Below are positions 26,995 through 36,067 of a stretch of 64,000 bases of DNA, one piece after another. The stretch spans positions 3,453 through 67,452 of the forward strand of contig CAKOKN010000004.1 of assembly GCA_934091055.1 (NCBI GenBank), read 5' to 3'. Source of the DNA: an uncultured Bacilli bacterium. GTDB taxonomy: Bacteria; Bacillota_I; Bacilli_A; RF39; UBA660. Positions within the stretch are counted from its first letter, which is position 1. Every line of letters begins with the position of its first letter. Under the pieces are notes generated by a model that made no database searches, had not been told where the DNA came from, and saw only the letters and a list, made by a program, of their open reading frames with translations. Made by a program: the position numbers and the translations under genes.

Positions 26995-28714
26995 ATTTCT
27001 TCACTCCCCTTATTTCCATAATTTCTTCAGATATTTTTGCTTGTTTCAAAGGATCCTTCTCTTCTTTTAACATTTTGTTTAAACTATCTATCTTTACTTT
27101 TTTATGATACTCATTTATAACAAAAATATAATCTTCTATCTCTCTTACTTCAAACTCCTCTTTTATATCCATAGCAATAATATCTTTTAAGGCATTAAGT
27201 ATTTCCTCTCTATCAGATATATAACTAATAAAGTCAGCGACATTTATTATACCATATTTATGAAAATAGTAAATAATTTCATTAGATAATTCTCGAATAT
27301 TTTTAGTAGGAAAATATCCAACTCTTTTATCAACCATCTCTATAACACTACTATCTTTAAGCATATAATAAATAAGATTATTCTCAGCTTGTCTATATTT
27401 ATCATAACTCTTATGTTCTTTTACTATATTCTTAGAAATAATTTTTTGACTCTTCTTCATATTATTATACTTATCCATCAAAGTACTATAATCTATATTA
27501 AAATTATTAGCAAGCTTCTTTATATTAAGCTCTATAACAATACTATCTTTTTCATAAGCTAATTCATTCATAACTAAATTAATATAAGAAGATATATCTT
27601 TAATATTACTAAAGTCTTTATTCTTCTTAAGTAGTTCCATCTTATAATCAATTAGATTACTAGCAAACTTAATTTGTGAAATAAAACTATCTTTTCCCTC
27701 TTTAAGTATATATTCATCAGGATCCATTCCATTAGGAAGTCTAACTACTTTAATGTTTAAATTAGTATCTTCAAGTAATTCAATTGCTGCATTAGTAGCC
27801 TTCTCCCCTGCAGCATCACCATCAAAACATAAAATAACTGTATTAGCCATATTTTTAATAATATTTTTATGATCTTTAGTAAGTGCTGTTCCCATAGTAG
27901 CTATAACATTATCTATACCAATAGTAGAAGCTCTAATAACATCCATTTGACCTTCCATAATAATTATCGTATCATTTTTCTTCAAATATTCTTTAGCTAT
28001 ATGATAATTATAAAGTATCTTACCCTTTTTAAACTTATTAGTTTCCTTAGTGTTAATATATTTAGAAGTATCTTTAGTATTATATATCCTCCCAGAAAAA
28101 GCAACTGGATTACCTCCTAGATCATATATAGGAAATACTATTCTATTTATAAATATATCACTACCATTATCATTAGATATACCCGCTGTAATAAGTTCAT
28201 CTAAAGTATAATTCTTACTAAGTAAATATTCAGTAAGAGAAGCCTTCTGCATAGAAAGACCAATACCAAACTTCTTTATAGTATCTTTATCTATCTTTCT
28301 ATTCTCTAAGTAATCAATAGCATTCTTACCTAAAGTACTAAATAAACTATTTTGATAAAACTTACTAGCATAATTATATATTTCAAAATACTTATCTTTC
28401 TTTTCACTCTTTATTACATTACTACCTACTGATATACCTGCTTTATCTCCTAATAACTTAACTGCCTCAGCAAATGATATATGTTCAAAGTCTGCTACAA
28501 AAGTAAATACATTACCACTAGCACCACAAGAAAAACAAGTATATATTTGTTTTTCAGGACTAACACTCATACTTGGTGAATGATCATCGTGAAAGGGACA
28601 AACTCCTATATAATTCTTACCTTTCTTAGTAAGATTAACATATTTTGATACTACATCTACTATATCAGTCTTATTTCTTATTTCATTAATAACATCATTA
28701 CTGATATAAGCCAT
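26978..28714 (-). CDS. dnaG: DNA primase DnaG
   Basis: 578 residues. The N-terminal zinc knuckle CPFHDDHSP..., then TCFSCG (near 40-62), followed by the RNA polymerase/TOPRIM core (EGQMDVIRA near 255, [11 protein letters not shown] near 300) and a C-terminal helicase-binding region. Synthesises primers at the fork. ATG after AAGGAGTG. The unusual tandem hairpins of locus D lie about 75 bases upstream. Confidence 0.97.
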   Translation of the reverse strand: MAYISNDVINEIRNKTDIVDVVSKYVNLTKKGKNYIGVCPFHDDHSPSMSVSPEKQIYTCFSCGASGNVFTFVADFEHISFAEAVKLLGDKAGISVGSNVIKSEKKDKYFEIYNYASKFYQNSLFSTLGKNAIDYLENRKIDKDTIKKFGIGLSMQKASLTEYLLSKNYTLDELITAGISNDNGSDIFINRIVFPIYDLGGNPVAFSGRIYNTKDTSKYINTKETNKFKKGKILYNYHIAKEYLKKNDTIIIMEGQMDVIRASTIGIDNVIATMGTALTKDHKNIIKNMANTVILCFDGDAAGEKATNAAIELLEDTNLNIKVVRLPNGMDPDEYILKEGKDSFISQIKFASNLIDYKMELLKKNKDFSNIKDISSYINLVMNELAYEKDSIVIELNIKKLANNFNIDYSTLMDKYNNMKKSQKIISKNIVKEHKSYDKYRQAENNLIYYMLKDSSVIEMVDKRVGYFPTKNIRELSNEIIYYFHKYGIINVADFISYISDREEILNALKDIIAMDIKEEFEVREIEDYIFVINEYHKKVKIDSLNKMLKEEKDPLKQAKISEEIMEIRGVKKYGIRD

Positions 28715-28789
28715 AGTACCACTCCTTACAAAAAGCCAATATAATTATATAACAAAAGTAATTTTTTGTAAAGAAAAACTTTTCTTTTT

Positions 28790-28851
28790 CCGTGAAAGCC
28801 ATTATCCCAATTGTCTTTCCCGGTCATTTATAGCCTTTCGTCTATAAATGA
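28790..28851 (-). repeat. Tandem abutting stem-loops, locus D, upstream of dnaG
   Basis: On the minus strand: hairpin 28824-28851 (10 bp perfect, TCATTTATAG) with loop ACGAAAGG, in which A opposes G and a C-G pair closes a GAAA tetraloop. Directly abutting is hairpin 28790-28823 (arms CCGGGAAAG/CTTTCACGG with one mismatch) whose loop ACAATTGGGATAATGG also begins AC and ends GG and can extend. The latter is the most GC-rich stem of the family. No T-run follows and a normal terminator already ends the upstream gene, so this is not a simple terminator. Confidence 0.8.
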
Positions 28852-28880
28852 AACATTTATTTTATTTTCTCTTTCAACAT

Positions 28881-28910
28881 AAAAAAAGCTAATCCTTCAA
28901 TTAGCTTTTT
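28881..28910 (-). terminator. Intrinsic terminator after the surface-protein gene
   Basis: An 11 bp stem AAAAAGCTAAT/ATTAGCTTTTT with a 6-base loop, ending in a T-run on the minus strand. Confidence 0.9.
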
Positions 28911-28916
28911 AATTAT

Positions 28917-30524
28917 TTACCCCACAGTAAATGGATTATTCATAGTTCCATCACCACCAGTTATTGCATCAGCATTTAAAGAAACTACTGGACGGACTTT
29001 TATATTAATATTAACAGAATCACCACTAATAACAGTAGAGCCAATGACATTGCTTTCTACACTAGCATACCCATTATCTACATAAACAGGTGTCATAGTC
29101 CAAAAATGGCCCTTAAAATACAAATAAAAACTTTTATTATCAATATATATCATATTATTTATATCGTATCCACCAGCTCCTGACATCACAATTTCATCAA
29201 CAGTAAGTAACCCTATCGGAACAGTTAATGCTCCATTACCTTTAGATGTACTTACTGTAAATCTATCATTTACATTACTACACTTTAAACTTGGTGAATG
29301 ATTAATAATATTTCGTTCCGTAGACATATATAATGTATCATCAGTTCCATAACCTTCATTAGTAAACGTTAAACTAGATAAATTAGTAACCGAAGAAATA
29401 CTTCTATCATTACAATAGATTGCATCTTCAATATAATCTGCATAACTAGATAAATTATTATTATACCAATTATCTAAATAAGTTTTTATTGTACTATCAT
29501 TAATGTTCTTATGTGTTTCTGCATAACTTGAAGATCCTGGTGCACCATACATATAACCTACATAAGCGTTATCGTTATCACTGGTATTATAAACTGACGT
29601 GCCTATAGAGTTTTGTGTTACTATTCTAATAGAACCATCACCATTTATTCTAACTATTCTCCACATTTGTCCTGCAAAAGATAAATAGTTATTGTCTACA
29701 TCACCTCTAAAATAATATGTAGTACCAAAATCATCTACTGAAGAATATATTCCTTTAGTTCCATCACCCTGATTAGAAACAGAAGTCTTATCCCTCAAAT
29801 TTTGCTTAACTCCACTATTACCACTTACTGTTGAAAAATCAGGTGTCTTCGTAGTATCTAAAACTATTGTACTATTTAAAGAGTGTAATTTTTGTAATGT
29901 GTAATTTGCGTCTATCTTTCCTTGATTTGCTGATGCTGATATTTTTCCTGAGAAAGAAGCTCCTATTACATCATTACCCGCTTTATTATTATCAATATAG
30001 ATTACGATTATATATTTATTAATTTCAGTATTTGATAGTTGCTTAGTTAATATTTTTTTAGTGCCTGTACTTGTTATAGAGCCTGTTTTTTCAATATCAA
30101 AGGATTGATTTAATAAGTTTGCTACACTTACAGTACTGGTACTAGTATTTTTTAATATAGCATACTTTAATGCTCCAACACTATTACCTGTAGTAAAAGC
30201 ATCAGATAAAGATGTGATATTTAAGTATAGTGAACCATAGCCTTCTATACCACAAGTAGATTTAATACCTATATTGGCATAGGTTAATGCTATACCTTCT
30301 TTGATAGTGAACTTACTGTTACTATCTATTAGATCACTTTCATTCATTAACTTTACTGAAGCATTATTTATGTCTCCACCTTTAGTGTAGTCTATTGTGA
30401 AACAATCTGAATTTAGACCTATATTTATTTTGTCACTTGACCAAGTTAGATAAGCTACTGTTACGCCTCCTAGTGCTAAGAGTATTATTATTCCTAGTAT
30501 TAAATATTTCTTTTTCTTTTCCAT
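28917..30524 (-). CDS. Membrane-anchored TasA-like / DUF6273-type surface protein
   Basis: 535 residues. A basic start and one hydrophobic segment (YLILGIIILLALGGVTVAYLTW) act as signal/anchor, typical of SipW/TasA-class proteins. Residues ~30-190 form a beta-rich TasA-like domain. Residues ~265-535 resemble DUF6273/FISUMP-like lectin-type domains (YYFRGDVDNNYLSFAGQMWRIVR, ending VRPVVSLNADAITGGDG). Likely exported and cell-bound; ligand unknown. Start is the ATG at 30524 with AAGGAG eight bases upstream. The gene lies directly behind a leader reading frame with a G9 tract and a terminator, so its expression may be switched. Confidence 0.7.
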   Translation of the reverse strand: MEKKKKYLILGIIILLALGGVTVAYLTWSSDKINIGLNSDCFTIDYTKGGDINNASVKLMNESDLIDSNSKFTIKEGIALTYANIGIKSTCGIEGYGSLYLNITSLSDAFTTGNSVGALKYAILKNTSTSTVSVANLLNQSFDIEKTGSITSTGTKKILTKQLSNTEINKYIIVIYIDNNKAGNDVIGASFSGKISASANQGKIDANYTLQKLHSLNSTIVLDTTKTPDFSTVSGNSGVKQNLRDKTSVSNQGDGTKGIYSSVDDFGTTYYFRGDVDNNYLSFAGQMWRIVRINGDGSIRIVTQNSIGTSVYNTSDNDNAYVGYMYGAPGSSSYAETHKNINDSTIKTYLDNWYNNNLSSYADYIEDAIYCNDRSISSVTNLSSLTFTNEGYGTDDTLYMSTERNIINHSPSLKCSNVNDRFTVSTSKGNGALTVPIGLLTVDEIVMSGAGGYDINNMIYIDNKSFYLYFKGHFWTMTPVYVDNGYASVESNVIGSTVISGDSVNINIKVRPVVSLNADAITGGDGTMNNPFTVG

Positions 30525-30543
30525 ATTATTCAACTCCTTACTA

Positions 30544-30598
30544 AATAGAAAAAAGACTATAAAAAACTAGTTAATAAACTAGTTATTTTACAGTCTTT
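30544..30598 (-). terminator. Leader terminator (attenuator candidate) before the surface-protein gene
   Basis: The left arm AAAGACTGTAAAA...AACTAGT pairs with ACTAGTT...TTTATAGTCTTT: about 20 pairs with one bulged T and one G-T pair, a 6-base loop, then TTTTTT. It ends 20 bases before the ATG of the surface protein. The left arm contains the TAA (30583-30585) that would end the leader frame if the G tract had eight G. Confidence 0.75.
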
Positions 30599-30628
30599 AA
30601 TATATTATTATTTGTATAAAGTCTTATT

Positions 30629-30697
30629 TTATAAGATATTACAAGCCCCCCCCCTAATTAACAACGAGTTAACGATTTTAAATTCACTATTAATCAT
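30629..30697 (-). CDS. Leader reading frame with a G9 homopolymer
   Basis: ATG at 30697 nine bases after AAAGGAG. With the nine G present (30646-30654), it encodes 22 residues, ending ...IRGGACNIL. With eight G it would be 37 residues and stop at 30583-30585 inside the terminator stem; with ten G it would stop after 19. No known family. A good ribosome site and a fitting promoter support translation. The role as a leader peptide is inferred. Confidence 0.5.
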   Translation of the reverse strand: MINSEFKIVNSLLIRGGACNIL

Positions 30698-30734
30698 AGG
30701 GTTCAGCTCCTTTCTTCTTTATACTTACAAATAA

Positions 30735-30763
30735 ATAATATCATACTTTGTTAATTTATACAA
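30735..30763 (-). promoter_or_regulatory. Promoter for the G9 leader and surface-protein gene
   Basis: -35 TTGTAT (30758-30763), 17 bp spacer, -10 TATTAT (30735-30740). It would give a ~30-base leader before the small reading frame. Confidence 0.6.
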
Positions 30764-30790
30764 GTAGAAAAAGAAAAAATAATAAAATTT

Positions 30791-30848
30791 ATTTTATAGA
30801 CTTAGAATAAGACTATAAAATACCTCTTAAGACCTTAGGCTTAAGAGG
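30791..30848 (+). repeat. Tandem stem-loops, locus E, after the deacetylase gene
   Basis: Hairpin 30791-30821 (9 bp, arms ATTTTATAG) with loop ACTTAGAATAAGA (inner CTTA/TAAG pairing, A opposite A). One base later comes 30823-30848 (9 bp, arms CCTCTTAAG) with loop ACCTTAGG. Written on plus; the upstream gene is on minus. Confidence 0.8.
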
Positions 30849-30866
30849 ATATATAATATATAATAA

Positions 30867-31853
30867 TTATCTAGCATATCCATATACCTTACCCTTTTCT
30901 AAAGAAATATTCTTATAATAAAATAACTCTGGTACTGTAACAAAAGTATAACCATTATTTAATAATTTAGGTATAATAATATTTAAACTATTAGAAGTAG
31001 CACTATATATATCGTGCATTAATATTATATCCCCATCTTTTACTTTATTAACTACCCTACTAGCTATCTTCTTAGAATTATGATACTTCCAATCTAAAGT
31101 ATCAATATCCCATATAATAATAGGAAGATTACTACACTTCTTTATCTTCTTATTAAAAGATCCATAACTAGGTCTTAATAATCTAGGACTACTACCAGTT
31201 ACTTCAAATATTAAATTACTAGTACTATCTATTTCCTCTTTTATCTTATCTTCTTTATACTTAGTAAGTAATAAATGATTATAAGTATGATTACCTATCT
31301 CCATACCACTATCTTTCATTCTTTTTAGTATATCTTCATTCCCTTTTATTTTAGATCCCAATACAAAGAAAGTAGCTTTAACATTATATTTATTTAATAT
31401 ATCTAATACTTTATTAGTATTATAATTAGGACCATCATCAAAAGTAAGAGCTATATATTTATTATCTTTATCTTTTATATTATTAGTTATATAATCAAAA
31501 TCAAACATATTATTATCAGTCTTAGTAACACTACTATTATCTTTATCTATAATAAAAGAATTACTATCATAATTTATTTTATTATTATTAAATATATATT
31601 TATAAAAAGTCAAATAATATAAATTATTCTTATCTATATAATCATAATCTATAAATACACTACCCTTATTATTAGTAAAATCATTTAAAAAATCACTTAT
31701 ATAATTATCTATATTATCATTACTAAAAAAAGGATAACTAATATTCTTAGTATCAGATATTATCTCTTTATTTATTAATTCTTTTTCTTTATCTAATACT
31801 AATATCATTATTGTAATAATAATAAAAGGTATTAAAAGATATCTTATTTTCAT
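30867..31853 (-). CDS. Polysaccharide deacetylase (NodB domain), membrane-anchored
   Basis: 328 residues. One N-terminal membrane segment (YLLIPFIIITIMILVL). The NodB domain starts near 132: YIALTFDDGPN (catalytic Asp/metal Asp), GNHTYNHL (metal His pair), RPSYG, DTLDW and ILMHD. Probably removes acetyl groups from peptidoglycan or spore cortex sugars outside the membrane. The spacer domain (residues 30-125) is Asn/Asp-rich and not recognised. Followed by hairpin pair E. Confidence 0.9.
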   Translation of the reverse strand: MKIRYLLIPFIIITIMILVLDKEKELINKEIISDTKNISYPFFSNDNIDNYISDFLNDFTNNKGSVFIDYDYIDKNNLYYLTFYKYIFNNNKINYDSNSFIIDKDNSSVTKTDNNMFDFDYITNNIKDKDNKYIALTFDDGPNYNTNKVLDILNKYNVKATFFVLGSKIKGNEDILKRMKDSGMEIGNHTYNHLLLTKYKEDKIKEEIDSTSNLIFEVTGSSPRLLRPSYGSFNKKIKKCSNLPIIIWDIDTLDWKYHNSKKIASRVVNKVKDGDIILMHDIYSATSNSLNIIIPKLLNNGYTFVTVPELFYYKNISLEKGKVYGYAR

Positions 31854-31875
31854 ATATTCACCTAAATAATAATAT

Positions 31876-31903
31876 GAAAAAAAGACTATAATTATTAGTC
31901 TTT
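31876..31903 (-). terminator. Intrinsic terminator overlapping the HD gene stop
   Basis: An 8 bp stem AAAGACTA/TAGTCTTT with a 7-base loop and seven T on the minus strand. Confidence 0.85.
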
Positions 31904-32470
31904 AATATCAATACCCTCAAATTCTACATTAATAAACTTTTTACTAGATAAATAATCACACATATGAACAAATCTTTCATACTTATCTTTAGGTATAGGA
32001 AGTACTTCATTACCATTATAATCTTTATTCCATATACCCATATGTGAAGAAATAACTCTAGTAATTAAATCCAATTCTTCTTCATTTAAAGATATATTAT
32101 CTTTTTGTTTTCTTATAAAATCCGCTGCTAACAAAGGATGATCAAATCTAGTATATTTTTCTTTTACTACACCACTTTTAAATCCATCGTGTAATACTAA
32201 AGCCATAATAATTATATCTTTTTCATTATCTTTAAAATTATTAAGTCCTGGATTATCTAATAATTCTTTAGCTATTCTAACTGCTACTTTAGTATGTTTA
32301 ACCAATCCATTCTCTGTACTAGCAAATCTAGGATGATATTTACCAGTACTAGATGCAGGTATCTCAAAGAAATAATCTGGTAAATTACTAACTAAATATT
32401 TTAAATCTTCTCTCTTCTTATTATCTTTTATATAATTATATTCTTTATTAAAATAATCTACTTTTTCCAT
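31895..32470 (-). CDS. HD-domain phosphohydrolase
   Basis: 191 residues. NGLVKHTKVAVRIAKELL (His) near 53, the HD pair in ALVLHDGFKSG near 90 and a further His in SSHMGIW near 140 form an HD metal site. The family hydrolyses phosphate esters such as nucleotides; the substrate is unknown. Four bases separate it from mscS, so cotranscription is likely. Confidence 0.75.
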   Translation of the reverse strand: MEKVDYFNKEYNYIKDNKKREDLKYLVSNLPDYFFEIPASSTGKYHPRFASTENGLVKHTKVAVRIAKELLDNPGLNNFKDNEKDIIIMALVLHDGFKSGVVKEKYTRFDHPLLAADFIRKQKDNISLNEEELDLITRVISSHMGIWNKDYNGNEVLPIPKDKYERFVHMCDYLSSKKFINVEFEGIDIKD

Positions 32471-32474
32471 ATTA

Positions 32475-33281
32475 TTACTTCCTTACATTAATATCCACAG
32501 TTGTATATGGTATTTCTATCTTCTCTTTATCAAATCTTTGTTTTATCATCTTTAAAGCAGCTCTCTTAACTGCAAAATTAGACATAGCTTTACAAGTAAT
32601 ATCTACTGCATATACTATTGAAGAATTACCAAGTTCATCTACTCCTAGTAATTTATAATCTTTTACTTGATCTATCTTTAGTATATCTTCTTTCATACTA
32701 CTAAGAACCTCTTCTAATTTATCTATATCAGTATTATAAGCAACATTAAGTTTAAGAAATATATCACAATTAGATAAATTATAATTAATAACTTCATTAA
32801 ATGAAGCATTACCTATAGATTTAACTTCTCCAGTAAATGCTTTTAATTTAGTAGTTCTAAGTCCAAACTCTATAACATAACCACCAAACTTATTAATCTC
32901 TACATAATCTCCAACAGCAAACTTATTATCAAATATAATAGCAATACCTGCTAATAAATCTTTAATAATATCTTGAAAAGCAAGACCAACAATCGCAGCA
33001 AATACTCCTAATGAAGCTATAATACTAGTAGTATCAACTCCATATAATTTTAAAATACCTACTATAACAAATACTAACACTAAGTACTTACAAGCACTCT
33101 TGGCTAAGTTAATAATAGTATCTTTTCTCTTATCTTTTCCTCTTCCACCTTTATGTCTAACAGTAAGTTTATCTACTATCTTTCCTAATATAAAATTAAA
33201 TATAATTCCTATCACAGCATAAACAAATGGTAAATAAAATTTATAACTAGTTATAAAATCAGTAAATTTTTCCATACACAT
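32475..33281 (-). CDS. Small-conductance mechanosensitive channel (MscS family)
   Basis: 268 residues. Two or three membrane helices, including SIIASLGVFAAIVGLAFQDIIKDLLAGIAII (pore helix, near 90-120), followed by the beta domain start FAVGDYVEINKFGG. Releases solutes under hypo-osmotic shock. Start ATG at 33281 (MCMEK) or two codons later. Confidence 0.88.
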   Translation of the reverse strand: MCMEKFTDFITSYKFYLPFVYAVIGIIFNFILGKIVDKLTVRHKGGRGKDKRKDTIINLAKSACKYLVLVFVIVGILKLYGVDTTSIIASLGVFAAIVGLAFQDIIKDLLAGIAIIFDNKFAVGDYVEINKFGGYVIEFGLRTTKLKAFTGEVKSIGNASFNEVINYNLSNCDIFLKLNVAYNTDIDKLEEVLSSMKEDILKIDQVKDYKLLGVDELGNSSIVYAVDITCKAMSNFAVKRAALKMIKQRFDKEKIEIPYTTVDINVRK

Positions 33282-33339
33282 CCAACCTCTCTATATTTAT
33301 TATAAGATATTTAATTAAATAAGTAAATAAGATAATTAA

Positions 33340-33615
33340 TTATTTTACTTTAACTTTAATTTTCTTTTTATTTACATTATCTTCCTTATAATTAGTAACT
33401 ATTATTTTATCACATAATCTACACTTCTTAATATATACACCATTCTTTTCTCTACAAGAAAAACTATGTCCTTTTATCTTACATATATTATTATTAATAT
33501 CATCAAGTATTTCATTTAAAATATTTACTTCTTGTTTATATTCATTTATACTATCAATAGTAGTTCTTCTTAATTGATATAATTTAGATAACTTATCTTT
33601 ATTATCATTCTTCAT
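33340..33615 (-). CDS. Small coiled-coil protein with CxxC pair
   Basis: 91 residues. The N-terminal ~50 residues are helical; then CKIKGHSFSCREK and KKCRLCDKIIV form possible metal-binding cysteines; the tail is Lys-rich. The start is chosen at the ATG 33615; an in-frame ATG further upstream (33681) overlaps the promoter and the inverted repeat and has no ribosome site. Family not recognised. Confidence 0.55.
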   Translation of the reverse strand: MKNDNKDKLSKLYQLRRTTIDSINEYKQEVNILNEILDDINNNICKIKGHSFSCREKNGVYIKKCRLCDKIIVTNYKEDNVNKKKIKVKVK

Positions 33616-33640
33616 AACATCATCTCTTTCTGTAAGCACT

Positions 33641-33669
33641 ATAATAATATATTTTATCAAAAATATCAA
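33641..33669 (-). promoter_or_regulatory. Promoter of the small CxxC gene
   Basis: -35 TTGATA (33664-33669), 17 bp spacer, -10 TATTAT (33641-33646). The -35 overlaps the end of a 17 bp inverted repeat. Confidence 0.7.
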
Positions 33670-33718
33670 GTTATCGACCACTTTTTACTGCTTTTACTCC
33701 GAAAGTGGTCGATAACTT
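33668..33718. promoter_or_regulatory. 17 bp perfect inverted repeat abutting a promoter
   Basis: Arms 33668-33684 and 33702-33718 (plus strand AAGTTATCGACCACTTT and its exact complement), separated by 17 bases. One arm touches the -35 of the next gene; the other lies ten bases from the hemW stop. There is no clear T-run, so it is a weak terminator and could be an operator. The flanks hold two copies of CACTTTTTACT (33680 and 33721 regions). Confidence 0.8.
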
Positions 33719-33728
33719 ACACTTTTTA

Positions 33729-34814
33729 CTATTTTTTACTATCTATTATTCTAACAATAATCTCATTAGAAATATACATATATTTTTTATTAATACTAAG
33801 ATAATTATTCTTTTTTATTAAATAACCATCCCCTAAAAGATAATCTATATTATAAATATCTTCTAAATCTTTATTATACTTTTCTCTAAATCTTTTTAAA
33901 TTTATACCCTCTATTTTTCTAAGACCAAGCATTATTTCATTCTCTATTCTAATATCTTCTTCTTCATAATCTCTATCTTTTAAATATATACCATCTAAGT
34001 ACTTAGATAAATTCTTTACATTATTCATTCTATAATTATTTATATAACTAGTACTAGAAAGACCAAATCCATAATACTCTTCATTATTCCAATATACTAA
34101 ATTATGTCTAGATTTATACCCCTCTTTAGCATAATTACTAATCTCATAATGAATATAATTATTATCCTCTAATGTATTCTCTATATAATTATACATATCA
34201 TAATCTTTGTCTTCATCTATATTAGTAAATCCTTTTATCTTAAGCATAGTATTATTTTCTATTATCAAGCTATAAGTAGATATATGGGGTACATCTAATT
34301 CTAAAAAGTACTTAATATCTTCTTTTAATATATTAATATCATCATAAGCAGCATATATTAAATCTATATTTATATTATCAAAATACTTCTTTACTAATTC
34401 TATTTGTCTAAATATATCTTCTCTAGTATTATTTCTTCCAAGTAACTTAATAATATCTTTATTAAAAGATTGTACTCCTATACTTATCCTATTAACTCTA
34501 TGCTCTTTCATTATAATAAGTTTATCTTCAGTAATAGAATCTATATTACACTCTATAGTAAACTCATAATCTTTATCTACATTAAATATCTTTATAATCT
34601 TAAATAATCTAAGTAATTCATCACAATCTAAACTACTCGGAGTCCCTCCTCCTATATATATAGTATTAACTATTTCATTCTTATACCTAGATTTAATTTC
34701 CTTTTCTAAATTAGCCAAATATTTATTTATATATTTCTTATTATAAAAGACCTTACAAAAATCACAATAAGAACAAATATTATCACAAAAAGGAATATGT
34801 ATATATATAGACAT
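33729..34814 (-). CDS. hemW: HemW-like radical SAM protein
   Basis: 361 residues. Starts MSIYIHIPFC, with the 4Fe-4S motif CDNICSYCDFC (Cys-x3-Cys-x2-Cys), and IYIGGGTPS near 58, typical of HemW, a heme chaperone previously called coproporphyrinogen oxidase. ATG at 34814 is spaced from GGTGAT; an upstream start would add 15 residues. No other heme genes are present here. Confidence 0.9.
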   Translation of the reverse strand: MSIYIHIPFCDNICSYCDFCKVFYNKKYINKYLANLEKEIKSRYKNEIVNTIYIGGGTPSSLDCDELLRLFKIIKIFNVDKDYEFTIECNIDSITEDKLIIMKEHRVNRISIGVQSFNKDIIKLLGRNNTREDIFRQIELVKKYFDNINIDLIYAAYDDINILKEDIKYFLELDVPHISTYSLIIENNTMLKIKGFTNIDEDKDYDMYNYIENTLEDNNYIHYEISNYAKEGYKSRHNLVYWNNEEYYGFGLSSTSYINNYRMNNVKNLSKYLDGIYLKDRDYEEEDIRIENEIMLGLRKIEGINLKRFREKYNKDLEDIYNIDYLLGDGYLIKKNNYLSINKKYMYISNEIIVRIIDSKK

Positions 34815-34904
34815 AATATCACCATCTAATAGAATAACATAAATTATTATTATTTTCAATGAATAAAATTATTAGTATAAGTACAATATAGTAATGGTGA
34901 TAAT

Positions 34905-35111
34905 ATGAATAATATAGATGTTAGAAGTTATATCATAAGTAACTTCAAAGAAGACACTCCTGAAGATATTAAACTATCTATCGAAGAATCAATTTCTTCA
35001 AAAGAAGATGATCCTTTAATAGGTCTTGGTGTCTTATTTGAACTATTATGGAATAATAGTAGTGATGATGAAAAGGATATAATTATCTCTAACATAAAAA
35101 AAGGTATGTAA
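34905..35111 (+). CDS. sspI: Small acid-soluble spore protein SspI
   Basis: 68 residues. The central GLGVLFELLWNNSSDDEKD matches SspI, a minor small acid-soluble spore protein; the N-terminal helix (VRSYIISNFKEDTPEDIKLSIEESI) also fits. A plus-strand gene convergent with holA and divergent from hemW. Its promoter is probably forespore-specific but I did not recognise one. Confidence 0.85.
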   Translation: MNNIDVRSYIISNFKEDTPEDIKLSIEESISSKEDDPLIGLGVLFELLWNNSSDDEKDIIISNIKKGM

Positions 35112-35129
35112 ATAATTACATATCTTTTT
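35097..35129. terminator. Bidirectional terminator between sspI and holA
   Basis: Stem AAGGTATGTAA/TTACATATCTT (11 pairs, one G-T) with loop ATAA; T-runs lie on both sides. Confidence 0.8.
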
Positions 35130-36063
35130 CTAATATAAACAATTCCAAAAATACATTACCATCTATAGTACCACTTTTAATATTATTATCTAAATTAGCT
35201 AAATAAGATAGATATCTAAGTAAATCATCTTCAGTATAATAATAACTATCACTAAGTAAATACTTAACCCTATATACACTTCTAAACTCTAATATCTTCG
35301 CTATCTCATCATTAGATTTTCCATTATTATACAATCTCTTCACTTGAAAAAGTAATCTAATTTGTGCAGCAATAACTGCTATAATCTGATTAACATCCAT
35401 CCCATTCTGAATAAAATTATTATATATTTCTATTGCCTTACTCTTATCTTTCTTTAATATACAATTAACTAAATCATAAACAGAATTATCAAAATTCTCT
35501 GAAACAAGAATATTTATATCCTCCTTAGTAATTACTCTATCACTAACTTTATATAACATAAGCTTATCTAATTCATTAATAAGATTATCAAGATTATTAC
35601 CACACCTATCTATCAAATAATTAATATCCTCTTTAGTAATGTTATAATCATTACTCTTTACATAATCATTAGCAAAAGAAATTAAATATTCCAAAGTAGC
35701 TTCTACTTTTTCACTTTTACCTTTTGCAGTTATAAGCTTAACTAACTTTCTTCTAGAATCTACAGTAGAACTATAACTAACAAAAACTAAATAACTATTA
35801 GAATTATAACTGTCAAAATAATCTTCTAATTTTTCCATCAATGGAACTTCTTTCTTTCCACTTAAATAACTAGTACTATCTATAACAATTAATTTATTTA
35901 AAGAAAACATTGATATAGTAAGAGCATCATTAACTATATCCTCTATATCATTTATATCATAATAACTAACATCCTCTTCATTAACTTCTATTTTCTTTCT
36001 AATATCTTCTATTTTCTTTTTAATTATGCCTTTATCTTCACCATATAACAAATAAAAATTCAC
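35116..36063 (-). CDS. holA: DNA polymerase III delta subunit
   Basis: 315 residues. YLLYGEDKGIIKKKIEDIR at the N-terminus and LVFVSYSSTVDSRRKLVKLI near 95 are delta-subunit marks; it opens the sliding clamp in the clamp loader. GTG start, two bases after a TGA-TAG pair that ends the previous gene. In Bacillus holA sits near rpsT/gpr; here it is with sspI. Confidence 0.88.
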   Translation of the reverse strand: MNFYLLYGEDKGIIKKKIEDIRKKIEVNEEDVSYYDINDIEDIVNDALTISMFSLNKLIVIDSTSYLSGKKEVPLMEKLEDYFDSYNSNSYLVFVSYSSTVDSRRKLVKLITAKGKSEKVEATLEYLISFANDYVKSNDYNITKEDINYLIDRCGNNLDNLINELDKLMLYKVSDRVITKEDINILVSENFDNSVYDLVNCILKKDKSKAIEIYNNFIQNGMDVNQIIAVIAAQIRLLFQVKRLYNNGKSNDEIAKILEFRSVYRVKYLLSDSYYYTEDDLLRYLSYLANLDNNIKSGTIDGNVFLELFILEKDM

Positions 36064-36067
36064 TCTA

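Noticed and set aside
28790..28851. Known riboswitch (c-di-GMP, preQ1, fluoride, guanidine) before dnaG
   Set aside because: None of the conserved core sequences I know for these classes is present.
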